Positions 10,206 to 19,600 of a stretch of 64,000 nt of DNA are shown here, in pieces (within the stretch, counting starts at the first letter, position 1; each line of letters starts with the position of its first letter). The position numbers and the translations under genes are program-made. Source of the DNA: Tautonia plasticadhaerens (GTDB lineage Bacteria > Planctomycetota > Planctomycetia > Isosphaerales > Isosphaeraceae). The DNA is taken from positions 930,001 through 994,000 of the forward strand of contig NZ_CP036426.1 in NCBI RefSeq assembly GCF_007752535.1. Direction: 5' to 3'. Below the pieces are notes generated by a model that had not been told where the DNA came from, did no database searches, and was given only the letters and a program-made list of their open reading frames with translations.

Positions 10206-10982
10206 GTCCCCTCCACGCGAGTGCTCAGGCGTCCACAACGGGCCGGATCACGGGTCCGCCGGTTGATGACGGTCACGACGGGCCGGACTCCCCCGCCACC
10301 GGACCGCTCCACGGGAGGGCCACGGGACCCTTCGACGCCCCCGGCCGTCGTCGCCCCCGGATCCGCATCGCCGGCGCAAGTCGCACGATCGCCATGACGC
10401 CGACCTTCGAGGCCCGCGACCCGGCCACAACACCCACCGAGGTCCCGAGCCTCGTCTGCGCCTGATCGGGCAGATCGGGCCGGATGCCCGGGCGCCCGTT
10501 CGACGGGCGCGACGGCCGGGGACGCAATCCGGGATGCCCCATCCCCCACAATCTCCCCCAACACGCCCACCCCACCCGGGGTGGGCTTTTTTTTTACGCC
10601 AATCGGTCTGGGTCGTCACAATCGGCAAGGACGGCACAACCTCAACTATTCTGTCTTCCCAGTCATCCCATTTTCGCAAGTCCCCTTCAAATACCTACCC
10701 CCCGTGGACGATAATCACCTTGAACCGCGAACCGGCCTTGTCAAGGCGGGCGGTCGACGGCGACGGGTCCGATGCCCTCGGGATCGGGGCGCGGTCGCAA
10801 TCGGCCGGGGTCGACCGGATGAGGGGGTTCGGGGTCGTCGGAGGCGCCAGGGCGGCGTCGGGGGGGCCGGATGGGCCCTGCCGGCGTGGTCGGGGGGCCG
10901 GCGGCCCGAGGCGAGGACGAGACACCGGCCGGTGCACGCCGCACAGCACCGCACCAGGGCGACCGACGCGAGAGGGACCTTC
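10206..10982. other. Long gene-less leader between rpsA and the second sigma factor
   Basis: There is no convincing protein gene in 777 bp. The interval contains a second complete terminator (10565-10595) and, after it, an AT-richer patch (about 10600-10735) that probably carries the promoter of the downstream sigma gene, although I cannot assign clear -35/-10 boxes. The stretch 10230-10565 could be a non-coding transcript ending at that terminator. Confidence 0.4.
10565..10595 (+). terminator. Orphan rho-independent terminator
   Basis: GCCCACCCC (10565-10573) pairs with GGGGTGGGC (10578-10586), followed by nine T (10587-10595). It reads on the plus strand, 360 bp beyond the rpsA terminator, and no gene lies between them. 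Confidence 0.85.
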
Positions 10983-11819
10983 ATGGCTCGTATCCGAAGA
11001 CACCGCCGAGATGTGGTCCAGAGCCCGTTGGAGACCTATCTTCGGGAGATCAACGAGGTCCGACTGCTCAGCGCCGACGAGGAGAAGGAGCTCGCCCACC
11101 GGATCGCCCGGGGGGACAAGGACGCCCGGGAGCGGATGATCCGGGCCAACCTCCGGCTGGTGGTCAACATCGCCCGGCATTACACCGGCAAGGGCCTCGC
11201 GCTGCAGGACCTGATCGAGGAGGGGAACCTCGGCCTGCTCCGCGCCGTCGAGGGATTCGACCCGTCGATGGGCACCCGGTTCAGCACCTATGCCAGCTAC
11301 TGGATCAAGCAGTCGATCAAGCGGGCGCTGGTGAACACGGCCAAGCCGATCCGGATCCCCGCCTACATGGTCGAGCTGCTCTGCAAGTGGCGCCGGATGC
11401 AGGCCGAGCTCCAGGAACGGATGGGTCGGAGCCCCACCCTGGAGGAGGTCGCCAAGGCGCTGGAGCTGCCCAAGAAGAAGCTGGCGATCGTGAAGAAGGC
11501 CATCAAGGTCTACAACCTCGTCCCGCAGACCGACCAGCCCGAGAACGGCTGGAGCCTCGGCGAGATGCTCATGGACGAGCGGACCCGGGCCCCGGACGTG
11601 GAGATGCTGGAGGCCGACAACCTCAGGCTGGTGATGCACCGCCTCGACACGATGGACAAGCGAGAGGCCACGGTGCTCCGCATGCGGTTCGGCCTCAACG
11701 ACGCCCCGCCGAAGACGCTCAAGGAGATCGGCGAGTCGCTCGGCCTGACCCGGGAGCGCGTCCGGCAGATCGAGAACGAGGCGCTGGGCAAGCTCTCCGC
11801 CTCCTTCATGGCCGACTGA
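10983..11819 (+). CDS. Sigma-70 family factor (RpoD-like, short form)
   Basis: The product is 278 residues. It has region 1.2 (SPLETYLREINEVRLLSADEE), region 2 (LRLVVNIARHYTGKGLALQDLIEEGN, RFSTYASYWIKQSIKRAL), region 3 (about 130-200) and region 4 ([26 protein letters not shown]). It lacks the long region 1.1 and the insert of RpoD, so it looks like an alternative group 2 sigma factor. The -10-recognition helix reads YASYWIKQSI against [10 protein letters not shown] in RpoD, so its promoter preference may overlap. ATG 10983 is preceded by GAGAGGGA. A long 5' leader after an orphan terminator suggests separate control. Confidence 0.92.
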   Translation: MARIRRHRRDVVQSPLETYLREINEVRLLSADEEKELAHRIARGDKDARERMIRANLRLVVNIARHYTGKGLALQDLIEEGNLGLLRAVEGFDPSMGTRFSTYASYWIKQSIKRALVNTAKPIRIPAYMVELLCKWRRMQAELQERMGRSPTLEEVAKALELPKKKLAIVKKAIKVYNLVPQTDQPENGWSLGEMLMDERTRAPDVEMLEADNLRLVMHRLDTMDKREATVLRMRFGLNDAPPKTLKEIGESLGLTRERVRQIENEALGKLSASFMAD

Positions 11820-12001
11820 GCCCGGCCCGTATCGAGGGCGATCGCCCGCGAAGGTCGGGAGGGCGGGGCGGCGCCCTCCGAGGCCCGGGAGGGGGCCGTC
11901 GGGCGGCTCGCCGATCCGAGGCCGTCGCGGATGCGGCCCGTCCGACCGGGGAGGGCCGTCGAGCGGTCACCCGTCCTGCGCCGTCCGCCTTCGTGCCGTG
12001 G

Positions 12002-12042
12002 AAAAACAGCCGGCCGGCCCCTCGCCCGGGCCGGCCGGCTGT
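12002..12042 (-). terminator. Intrinsic terminator for the PEP-CTERM gene
   Basis: ACAGCCGGCCGGCCC (12006-12020) pairs perfectly over 15 bp with 12028-12042. Read on the minus strand it is followed by a T-tract (complement of 12002-12005). The rest of 11820-12119 between these convergent genes holds nothing else I can support. Confidence 0.85.
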
Positions 12043-12119
12043 CGTGTCGGTTCAGGTCCGCCCCGGCCTCCGCCCCGAGGGGCGGTCCGCCGAGCGGGGG
12101 GATTGGCGGGGGGCCGCAC

Positions 12120-12848
12120 TCAGGCGGCGACGCTGCGGCGGCGATGCCGGCGGTAGAGCAGGGCGGCGCCTCCGCTGAGCAGGACGACGATCGTCGTCGG
12201 CTCGGGGATCGGGAACGGCTCGGGGGAGTTGTAGGAGCGGATGTTGCTGACCGGCTTCAGCCCCGTGAAGTCGTTCGCGAAGCTGCCCTCGAAGGTGCTC
12301 TCGATCAGGGGGGTGAACTCCATGTAGGCGGTGTCGCCGTAGTACTTGGCGAGCGCCCCCCCGGTGATGTCGATGTCGGCGTCGAAGGTGTCGAGGCCGA
12401 GCTGGGGCATGTCGGTCCCCCCCAGGTCCAACCAGCCCAGTTTCGTGGGCGTGCCGGTCAGCAGCGTGCCGTCGAAGACCTGGCCGTCGGCCTCGATCCG
12501 GCCCCGCAGCTCGTAGGTGTTCAGGGGGTCGTCGATCACCATCCCGTTACGGTCGACCACGAGCCGCAGGAATTGCGACTTGTTCGAACCGTCGGCGTGC
12601 TCGATGGGGAACGACGAGGTCTCCGACCCCGCGATCTCCCAGGGGGTGTTGTTTACGGTCAGCACGCCGCGCTCGGTGGCCTCATCGAAGTCGTATTCGA
12701 TGCGGCCGTTGATGGCGGCGGCCAGGACGTCGGGGAAGGCGAGCTTCGGGTCGTTCCGGATCAGGTTCGCCTGAGCAGAGCTGCCGGACAGGGCAGTCGC
12801 CCCGGCGATCAACCCGAAGACGGCGACGTAGTGACGCATCCGGTGCAT
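12120..12848 (-). CDS. PEP-CTERM sorting-domain secreted protein
   Basis: A 242-residue exported protein of unknown function. It has an N-terminal signal peptide (YVAVFGLIAGATALSGSSAQA), a beta-rich extracellular body, and a C-terminal tripartite PEP-CTERM tail: IPEPTT, then the hydrophobic IVVLLSGGAALL, then the basic YRRHRRR. In this family the tail is cut and anchored by an exosortase, typically in exopolysaccharide-producing Gram-negatives. AAGGAG lies 5-6 nt before ATG 12848. No exosortase gene is visible in the window. It forms a single-gene unit with its own terminator. Confidence 0.88.
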   Translation of the reverse strand: MHRMRHYVAVFGLIAGATALSGSSAQANLIRNDPKLAFPDVLAAAINGRIEYDFDEATERGVLTVNNTPWEIAGSETSSFPIEHADGSNKSQFLRLVVDRNGMVIDDPLNTYELRGRIEADGQVFDGTLLTGTPTKLGWLDLGGTDMPQLGLDTFDADIDITGGALAKYYGDTAYMEFTPLIESTFEGSFANDFTGLKPVSNIRSYNSPEPFPIPEPTTIVVLLSGGAALLYRRHRRRSVAA

Positions 12849-13531
12849 GGGAACTCCTTCGGTCCGGTGGCTCGGGGATTTCCCTCGCTTCGGACCTCAA
12901 TCATTGGCGACTCACGCCGTCTCGTCCCCGTCCCGCGCCCATCCTCTGGCGCGGCTCGACGTCGGGGATCGGCGACAACTTCCGCATTCGGCGAGGCGAT
13001 CCAGTCCGTTCCGCCCGGGCGGCGGCCGAAGCAGGCCCGGCGGTTCGCGCCGGGCGTCGAGGGCGGGCTGTTCGCGGGGTGTCGGCTCAAGTGGGTGAGT
13101 GCCCGACCCTCGGCTTCGGTGCCGATCGGGTCGTACTCGGGCTCTCCGGGAGGGCGTCCGCGGGTGCCGTTCGTCCGGCCCGCACTCCACCCCCCAAAGA
13201 CGGGGCGAACGATACTCCCGGGCCCCTCGGCTGTCAACTCGGGATTCTTGATCGCCCCTGCCAGGTCCGGATCCCCCGATCCCCGCCCGGGTTGCCCCCC
13301 GACGTCCCGATCCCCCCGCCCCGGGAATCTCGGCCCGGCCGAGGCCCCCGGCGTGGATTCTTGTGACTGGGACGTTCCCGTTCCTCGATCATATAGGAGG
13401 AGGTCTGCCGCACCGGCCCCTCCTCCTCCCCCCCCGCGGAGCCGCCCCCGTGCCGATCGCCCTCGACTCCTCCCCGATCGATCGTCGCACCCTCCGCCCC
13501 CGGGGCGAGGTGCCTGGGACCGCCAGTAGCT

Positions 13532-13629
13532 CGGTGCGCTCGGCGCGGAGCGAACCCATTTCGATTCCCGCAACGGATGTCCCTGCAATGGATTCCGTCG
13601 ATCGTCGTGGGGTGTCAATCGGCGCACCG
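13532..13629 (+). repeat. Novel intergenic repeat, copy A1
   Basis: A 98-bp unit. The left arm CGGTGCGC (13532-13539) is complementary to GCGCACCG inside the right arm GGCGCACCG (13621-13629). The conserved core GGAGCGAACCCATTTCG lies at 13547-13563. The same core occurs four times in the window. Confidence 0.75.
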
Positions 13630-13713
13630 CCCGCGTCCGCCCCTGCCCGACGTCCCCCGCCGCCGAGGCCCCGGGGGCCCGGCGGCCTCCGCGCCCGAGC
13701 CGCGGCAGACCTC

Positions 13714-13811
13714 CGGTGCGCTCTGCGCGGAGCGAACCCATTTCGGAAATCGTAACTTTTTGTGAAGAGGTTGTTTGCGGCGATTCTGTTCGATCGATTC
13801 TTGGCGCACCG
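13714..13811 (+). repeat. Novel intergenic repeat, copy A2
   Basis: Exactly 98 bp, like A1: left arm CGGTGCGC at 13714-13721, core GGAGCGAACCCATTTCG at 13729-13745, right arm GGCGCACCG at 13803-13811. The middle (AACTTTTTGTGAAGAGG and GTTTGCGGCGATT) is AT-rich and resembles copy B2 more than A1. Confidence 0.75.
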
Positions 13812-13968
13812 ACCTCGTCCCCACCCCGGACGGGCCGCCCGAGACCGGCGATCCGCCGGGGACCGGGCCGCATCGGCCCTCGGTCCCCCCTCCTGCCCGG
13901 CCCTCCCCCCGCCCCGGTAGCATGGGACTCCTGACGCCCTCACGACCCGACCCCCGGGAGCCCTCCTG

Positions 13969-15696
13969 ATGAGTCCCGCCGACGTGGCCCGCATCCTCGA
14001 CGAGATGGGCACCCTGCTGGAACTCCGGGGTGAGAACCCCTTCCGCTGCCGCGCCTACCACAACGCCGCCGACGCCATCCGGGGCCTGGGGGACGACCTC
14101 CCGGAGCGGATCGCCTCGGGCCGGCTCGCCGAGGTCCCGGGCATCGGCGAGACGATCCGGGCGAAGGTCGTCCAGCTCGTCACCACCGGGAGCGTCCCGC
14201 TCTACGACGAACTCCGGGCCGAGTTGCCCCCCGGCCTGGTGGCCCTGCTCCGGGTCCCGGGCCTGGGCCCGAAGAAGATCAAGGCCCTGCACGACGCGTT
14301 GAAGGTCGAGAGCCTGGCCGACCTCCGCCTCGCCGCCGAGTCGGGCAAGATCGCCGGGCTCAAGGGCTTCGGCGCCAAGACCGAGCAGAAGATCCTGGAG
14401 GGCCTGGGCTTCGTCGAGTCGACGGGCGACCGGATCTTGCAGAGCACCGCCCGGCGGCTCGTCTCGCCGATCCTCGGGGCCGTCCGCTCGCACCCCGGCG
14501 TCATCGAGGCCGAGGCCTGCGGCAGCCTCCGGCGACGCCTCGACACGATCGGCGACCTGGACATCCTCTTCTCCTCCGACGACCCGGCCCCGGTGCTCGA
14601 CCGCTTCGTCTCGCTCCCCGAGGTGGCCTCGGTGCTCGCCCACGGCCCGACCAAGGCCAGCGTCCGGCTCGCCGGGGGGGTGCAGTGCGACCTCCGGGGC
14701 GTCTCCCCCGGGCAGTTCCCGTTCGCCTTGCACTACTTCACCGGCTCGAAGGCGCACAACATCGCCATGAGACGGCGGGCGATCGCCCGGGGGCTCCGCC
14801 TGAACGAGTACGCCCTGGAAGGCCCCGACGGCCCGATCCCCTGCGGATCGGAGGAGGAGCTGTTCCGGGCTCTCGGCCTGCACGCCATCCCCCCCGAACT
14901 CCGGGAGGACCGGGGCGAGTTCGACCGCGCCGAGGCCGGCCCGATCCCCCCGCTGGTCGAGCGGGGGGATCTCCGGGGGACCTTCCACTGCCACACCGAC
15001 TGGAGCGACGGCGGCAACACCCTGGCCGAGATGGCCGAGGCCGCCCGGGATCGCGGCCTCTCCTACCTCGGCATCGCCGACCATTCCCGCTCCGCCGCCT
15101 ATGCCGGGGGCCTGAGCATCGACCGGGTCCGTCGCCAGTGGGAGGCGATCGACGAGCTGAACGCGGCGATGGGCCCGGCGTTCCGGGTCTTCAAGGGGAT
15201 CGAGTGCGACATCCTCGCCGACGGCTCGCTCGACTACCCCGACGACGTGCTGGAGGGCTTCGACTACGTCGTCGCCAGCGTCCATTCCTCCTTCGGCCTG
15301 CCGGCCGAGGCCATGACGGCGCGGATCGTCCGGGCCGTCCGGCACCCGCTGGTCACGATGCTCGGCCACCCGACCGGCCGGCTCCTCCTGCGGCGGGAGG
15401 CCTATGCGGTCGACCTCGGCGCGGTCATCGAGGCCGCCGCCGAGGCCGGGACGATGATCGAGATCAACGCCAGCCCCCATCGGTTGGATCTGGACGCCCC
15501 CCATGTCCGACGGGCCCGGGACCGGGGCGTGGCGATCGTCATCAACCCCGATGCGCACGCCACCGGGGGCCTCGACGACCTGGACTACGGCGTCGGCGTC
15601 GCCCGACGGGCCGGGCTCGGGGCGGCCGAGGTGTTCAACTCGTTGCCGGCCGAGGAGGCCTCCCGGGCGTTGACGAAACTCCGCACCCGGGGCTGA
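13969..15696 (+). CDS. polX: DNA polymerase X family protein with C-terminal PHP domain
   Basis: The product is 575 residues, the usual bacterial PolX length. The N-terminal part has helix-hairpin-helix motifs (EVPGIGETI, VPGLGPKKI, LKGFGAKTE) for DNA binding. The polymerase palm shows G185-S186...D196-L-D198 (GSLRRR, GDLDIL), the metal-binding signature of the pol beta superfamily. The C-terminal PHP phosphoesterase has FHCHTDWSDGG (H340, H342, D344), IADHS and further metal ligands (ASVHSS, GHPTGR, NPDAHA), known in this family to give 3'-5' exonuclease. It probably acts in base-excision or gap repair. ATG 13969 has GGGAG 9 nt upstream. Confidence 0.95.
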   Translation: MSPADVARILDEMGTLLELRGENPFRCRAYHNAADAIRGLGDDLPERIASGRLAEVPGIGETIRAKVVQLVTTGSVPLYDELRAELPPGLVALLRVPGLGPKKIKALHDALKVESLADLRLAAESGKIAGLKGFGAKTEQKILEGLGFVESTGDRILQSTARRLVSPILGAVRSHPGVIEAEACGSLRRRLDTIGDLDILFSSDDPAPVLDRFVSLPEVASVLAHGPTKASVRLAGGVQCDLRGVSPGQFPFALHYFTGSKAHNIAMRRRAIARGLRLNEYALEGPDGPIPCGSEEELFRALGLHAIPPELREDRGEFDRAEAGPIPPLVERGDLRGTFHCHTDWSDGGNTLAEMAEAARDRGLSYLGIADHSRSAAYAGGLSIDRVRRQWEAIDELNAAMGPAFRVFKGIECDILADGSLDYPDDVLEGFDYVVASVHSSFGLPAEAMTARIVRAVRHPLVTMLGHPTGRLLLRREAYAVDLGAVIEAAAEAGTMIEINASPHRLDLDAPHVRRARDRGVAIVINPDAHATGGLDDLDYGVGVARRAGLGAAEVFNSLPAEEASRALTKLRTRG

Positions 15697-15734
15697 TCGC
15701 GTCGAATCCTCTTGATGAACCGGTGAACCCCATC

Positions 15735-15762
15735 TTGCGGCCCGGCCGCCCCCATCTATAAT
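15735..15762 (+). promoter_or_regulatory. Sigma-70 promoter of the DUF2203 gene
   Basis: TTGCGG (15735-15740), a 16-nt spacer and TATAAT (15757-15762). The predicted start near 15769 leaves an untranslated leader of about 235 nt before ATG 16006. The leader (15770-16005) is GC-rich with no evident gene. Confidence 0.7.
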
Positions 15763-16005
15763 GCAGAAGCTGGATTCCGGGACGCAGGACGCTCTCCCTC
15801 CCCGCGGGGACCGTGACGGTCGGTCCGCAGCCCCGCGACGACGTTGTCGCCGACCTCGGCCTCGCCGCGACGATCGGGGTCCGTCCCCGACCTCCCGGCC
15901 GTCCCCCGTCCCGACCCGGTCCGGCCTCCGCTCCGCCCCGACCCCGCTCCCTCGCCGTCGCCGCCGGTCGGGCCCGCCCGGCCCCCGATTCAAGGGATCA
16001 TCGCC

Positions 16006-16473
16006 ATGGCACTCCCCAAGTCTCCCGAGGCCGGCCGCCGCGTCTTCACGGTCGAGGAGGCCAACCAAACCCTGCCGCTGGTCCGGGCGATCGTGGCCGA
16101 CATCGTCCGCCAGTGGAAGGTGGTCAGCGACCTGGAGCAGCGCCTCGCCCCGGTGCTCGACCGCCGCAAGTCGTCGAAGGCCGACGCTGACCCCTACGAC
16201 GCCGAGCTGGCCAGCCGACGCGCCGAGCTCGCCGCCGAGCAGTCCACCTTCCGCGCCTACCTGCACGAGCTGGAAAAGCTGGGGGTCGAGCTCAAGGGGG
16301 CCCACAACGGCCTCTGCGACTTCCCCAGCGTGCGAGACGGCCGGGAGGTCTACCTCTGCTGGAAGCTCGGCGAGGCCGAGGTCACCCACTGGCACGAGCT
16401 GCACTCCGGCTTCTCCGGCCGCCAGCCGATCGACGCCCGGGAGCCGTCCCACGCCGGGCATCAGCCCGCCTGA
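16006..16473 (+). CDS. DUF2203 family protein
   Basis: The product is 155 residues. It has the family pattern: an N-terminal FTVEEANQTLPLVRAIVADIV, a central helical region (ELASRRAELAAEQ), and a C-terminal LGVELKGAHNGLCDFPSVRDGREVYLCWKLGEAEVTHWHELHSGFSGR, where the Cys, Trp and His residues are the family hallmark. The function is unknown; members are small soluble proteins widespread in bacteria. ATG 16006 gives the conserved N-terminus directly. It has a likely own promoter and a gap of about 135 bp to the next gene. Confidence 0.85.
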   Translation: MALPKSPEAGRRVFTVEEANQTLPLVRAIVADIVRQWKVVSDLEQRLAPVLDRRKSSKADADPYDAELASRRAELAAEQSTFRAYLHELEKLGVELKGAHNGLCDFPSVRDGREVYLCWKLGEAEVTHWHELHSGFSGRQPIDAREPSHAGHQPA

Positions 16474-16608
16474 CCGGCGCCCCCCCGAGCCGAGGGCCGC
16501 CGAGTCCGGCCCGTCATGCCCGAACCTCCCCCGGAATCGGGGATTGGTCCGCCGCCCTCCGGGAATAGAAGGGGAAACGCATCGCGTCCCCGATCGAGGA
16601 CCCGGACC

Positions 16609-19600
16609 ATGATGAGCGCGAACGGATCGGCGGCGGCCGTCTCGGGGGAGATCCTGGACCAGACCCGGGCCCTCTTCGGCGGCGGCGTGGCCGCCGGGCT
16701 CAGCGACGCCGAGCTGCTGGAGCGGTTCGCCCGACGACGCCCCGGCGGCGTCGAGGCCGAAACGGCCTTCGGGGTGCTCGTCGCCCGACACGGGGCGATG
16801 GTGCTCGGCGTCTGCCGTCGCACGCTCCGGGACCCGATCGCCGCCGAGGACGCCTTCCAGGCCACTTTCCTCGTGCTCGCCCGCAAGGCCGGGACGATCC
16901 GGGTCGACGACTCGATCGGCCGGTGGCTCTACGGGGTCAGCCGACGGGTGGCCGCCAAGGCCCGACACCAGTCCGCCCGACGCCGGGCCGTGGAGCGGCC
17001 GATCGCCGGGCTCGCCGAGCCGTCCGGCCGGTCGTCCCCAGTCCTCGACGCCCACCGGGCCGACCTCCGGGCGGTCATCGCCGAGGAACTCGCCCGGCTC
17101 CCCGGCCCCTTCCGGGAGGCCGTCGCCCTCTGCGACCTGGAGGGCTGCACCCACGACGAGGCCGCCCGACGCCTCGGCTGGCCGGTCGGATCCGTACGCA
17201 GTCGGCTCTCCCGGGGCCGGGCCCGGCTCCGGGACCAGCTCTCCCGGCGGGGCGTCTCGCCCTCGACGCTGACCCTCGCCCCCCTGACCGCGCCGTCGCT
17301 GCCCCCGGCCTTGCTCCGGGCGACGACGACCGCGGCCCTCGCCTTCGCCTCGGCCGGCCGATCGGCGTCGCTGGCCTCCCCGGCCGCCGCCCTGGCCGTC
17401 TCGGTGCTCCGGGGGGCCGCGATCGGCTCGATCGCCCTCGGGTCGGCCGCCGTCGTCTCCGGCATCGTCCTGACCCTGGCCGCCCTCGTCGCGACGGCGC
17501 CGAAATCGCCCCCTCCGCCCCCCGCCCCGGCGGTGGTCCCGGTCGCCGTGCAAGAGGGACCGAGTCCCCTCGTCGTCCCCGTCGCCGACCACGAACTGCC
17601 CGAGGCCCGGCCCATCCCCCTGCCGGTCCGGGTCGTCGAGGCCGGGACCGGCCAGGCGATCCCGGGCGCGAGGGTCTCCGCCCAGGTCTGGCAGCCCACC
17701 GAGCCCCTCGACCTCGGCCGATCCGAGACGGACGCCCGGGGCGAGACCGTGGTGCAGTGGCCCGCCGACCTGGTCACGAGCCTGAACGTCCTGGCGAATG
17801 CCGACGGCTATGTCCCGATGCGGGCCTGGTGGCGTCGCCAGGACCTGCTCGCCGACCCCCCTTCCTCCCTGACCTTCGAGCTGGTCCGGGGCGAGGCGAT
17901 CGGCGGCATCGTCGAGGACGAGCGGGGCGAGCCCATCCCGGACGCAATTGTCTATGTCTGGGTCCAGGCCAACGGCCCCGGCGACGGCCGGGCCCGCTGG
18001 TCGACGACCGACTTCCCGGTCCGGACCGACGCCCGGGGACGTTGGCAAGCCCCCTACCTCCCCCCCGGTCAGCCCGGAGACGCCAGGGTCCTCCTCCGCC
18101 TGGAGCACCCGGATTTCGTGAGCGAGCCGTCCGGCTACAGCCGAAGGCACACCGCGGATGAGTGCCGGTCGCTCGATGTGGTCGAGGTCATGCAGGACGG
18201 CGTCCCGGCCTTGGGTCGGGTCGTCGACTCCAACGGTCGGCCGGTCGTCGGCGCCCGGGTCAACCTCGCGAGGGCGGGGGGAGGCGGTGCACCCGTCAGC
18301 ACCGAGACCAACGCCGACGGCCGGTTCCGCTTCGGGCACGTTTCGGCCCCTGAATCGCCGGACGCCGTCCCCCCCACACTCTGGAGGAACCTCCTCCCCG
18401 CCACGGTCGAGCGGCCGGGGTTCGCCACCACCATCGGGACCGTCAGGATCGGTCAAGGCGCACCCGAGACCGAGATCCGGCTGGCCGAGGCCCGCCCGAT
18501 CGGCCTACGGGTCGTTGACCCCGAGGGCCGTCCGATCGCCGGGGCAATCGTCACACTTGATGAGCTTCGAGCCGGAGACCGGGGCCAAACCGAGTCCTCC
18601 TGGATCGACCGGACCGACGCCGAGGGCCGGATCGTCTGGCCTGATGGCCCGGCTGAGGGCGAGGTCGAGTTCCGGGTTGACCGGGAGCCGTACCTTAGCG
18701 TCCTCCGAAAATCTGCTCCCGCCGGCGCCGAGGAGGCCGAGATCGTCCTCCGGCTCCCCCCCAGGGTCTCCCTTCGCGTGCTCGACGCTTCGACCGGCGA
18801 CCCGATCGACCGGTTTGAGGTGACGCCCGGGATCAGCCTCCCGCGCGGTTCGGAGTTCGACTGGTCGGTCTACGGGACGACGGACGAAGGGAGAGACGGT
18901 CAGTTCGACGCCGTCCTCGATGAACTCGCCTTCGAGCCATCCGGGGCGATCGCCCTCAAGGTCGAGGCCGAGGGCTACGCCCCGGCCGTGACCGAGAGGT
19001 TCGAGATTGCCGATGAGGTCATCGAGCGGACGGTCTCGCTGAGCCCGAGTGTCATGACGGAGGGAACCGTGTTCGGTCCGGACGGGACGCCGGTGGCGGG
19101 TGCTGAGGTGATCAAGCTCCTCGGCTCGGGATCCGTGAGCCTGGGAAACCGCTCGAATCTCCAGGCGATCCGCGACGAGTTGAGGGTCACCACTGGGTCC
19201 GACGGTCGTTTTGCCCTCGATCCCGAGGCGGAACCGTTCGGAATCGCCGTGATCGCCGACGAGGGCATGGCCCGGGTCGGCCCGGCCCGGCTGTCGGAGT
19301 CGGCCGAGGTGCGGCTGGTCCCCTGGGCTCGCCTCTCGGGCCGGTACTTCGTCGGGGAGGAGCCCCAGCCGGGCAAGACGATCACCGTCTCGGTCGACTC
19401 GACCGCCCCGGGGGCGACCCGATGGGTCCAGGACGGCTACGAGGTCACGACCGACGCCGACGGCCGATTCGAGCTCGATCGGGTCGTCCCCGGATTCGCC
19501 GTCGCCTTCTCCCCGACCGTCGGGCCGTTCTCGTTCGAGGTCGGGCCGGGCGAGGTGGCCGAGGTGGTGATCGGCGGGTCGGGCCGCCCGGTCGTCGGCC

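Larger units (their letters stand above)
12849..13968. other. 1.1-kb intergenic region carrying a tandem pair of novel repeats
   Basis: The region lies between the divergent PEP-CTERM and polX genes. Frames in it are open on both strands but have no ribosome sites or recognisable protein. Two equally long repeat units are listed separately (13532-13629 and 13714-13811). An AT-rich pocket at about 13740-13800 is unusual for this genome. A possible -10 (TAGCAT, about 13917) precedes polX, without a clear -35. Confidence 0.55.

Noticed and set aside
13615-18456. A 1,613-codon open frame on the minus strand opposite polX, DUF2203 and the ECF fusion
   Set aside because: It has no ribosome site, is antisense to clearly recognised genes, and its composition (Gly, Arg, Pro, Asp, Glu) is what GC-rich codon shadows give.
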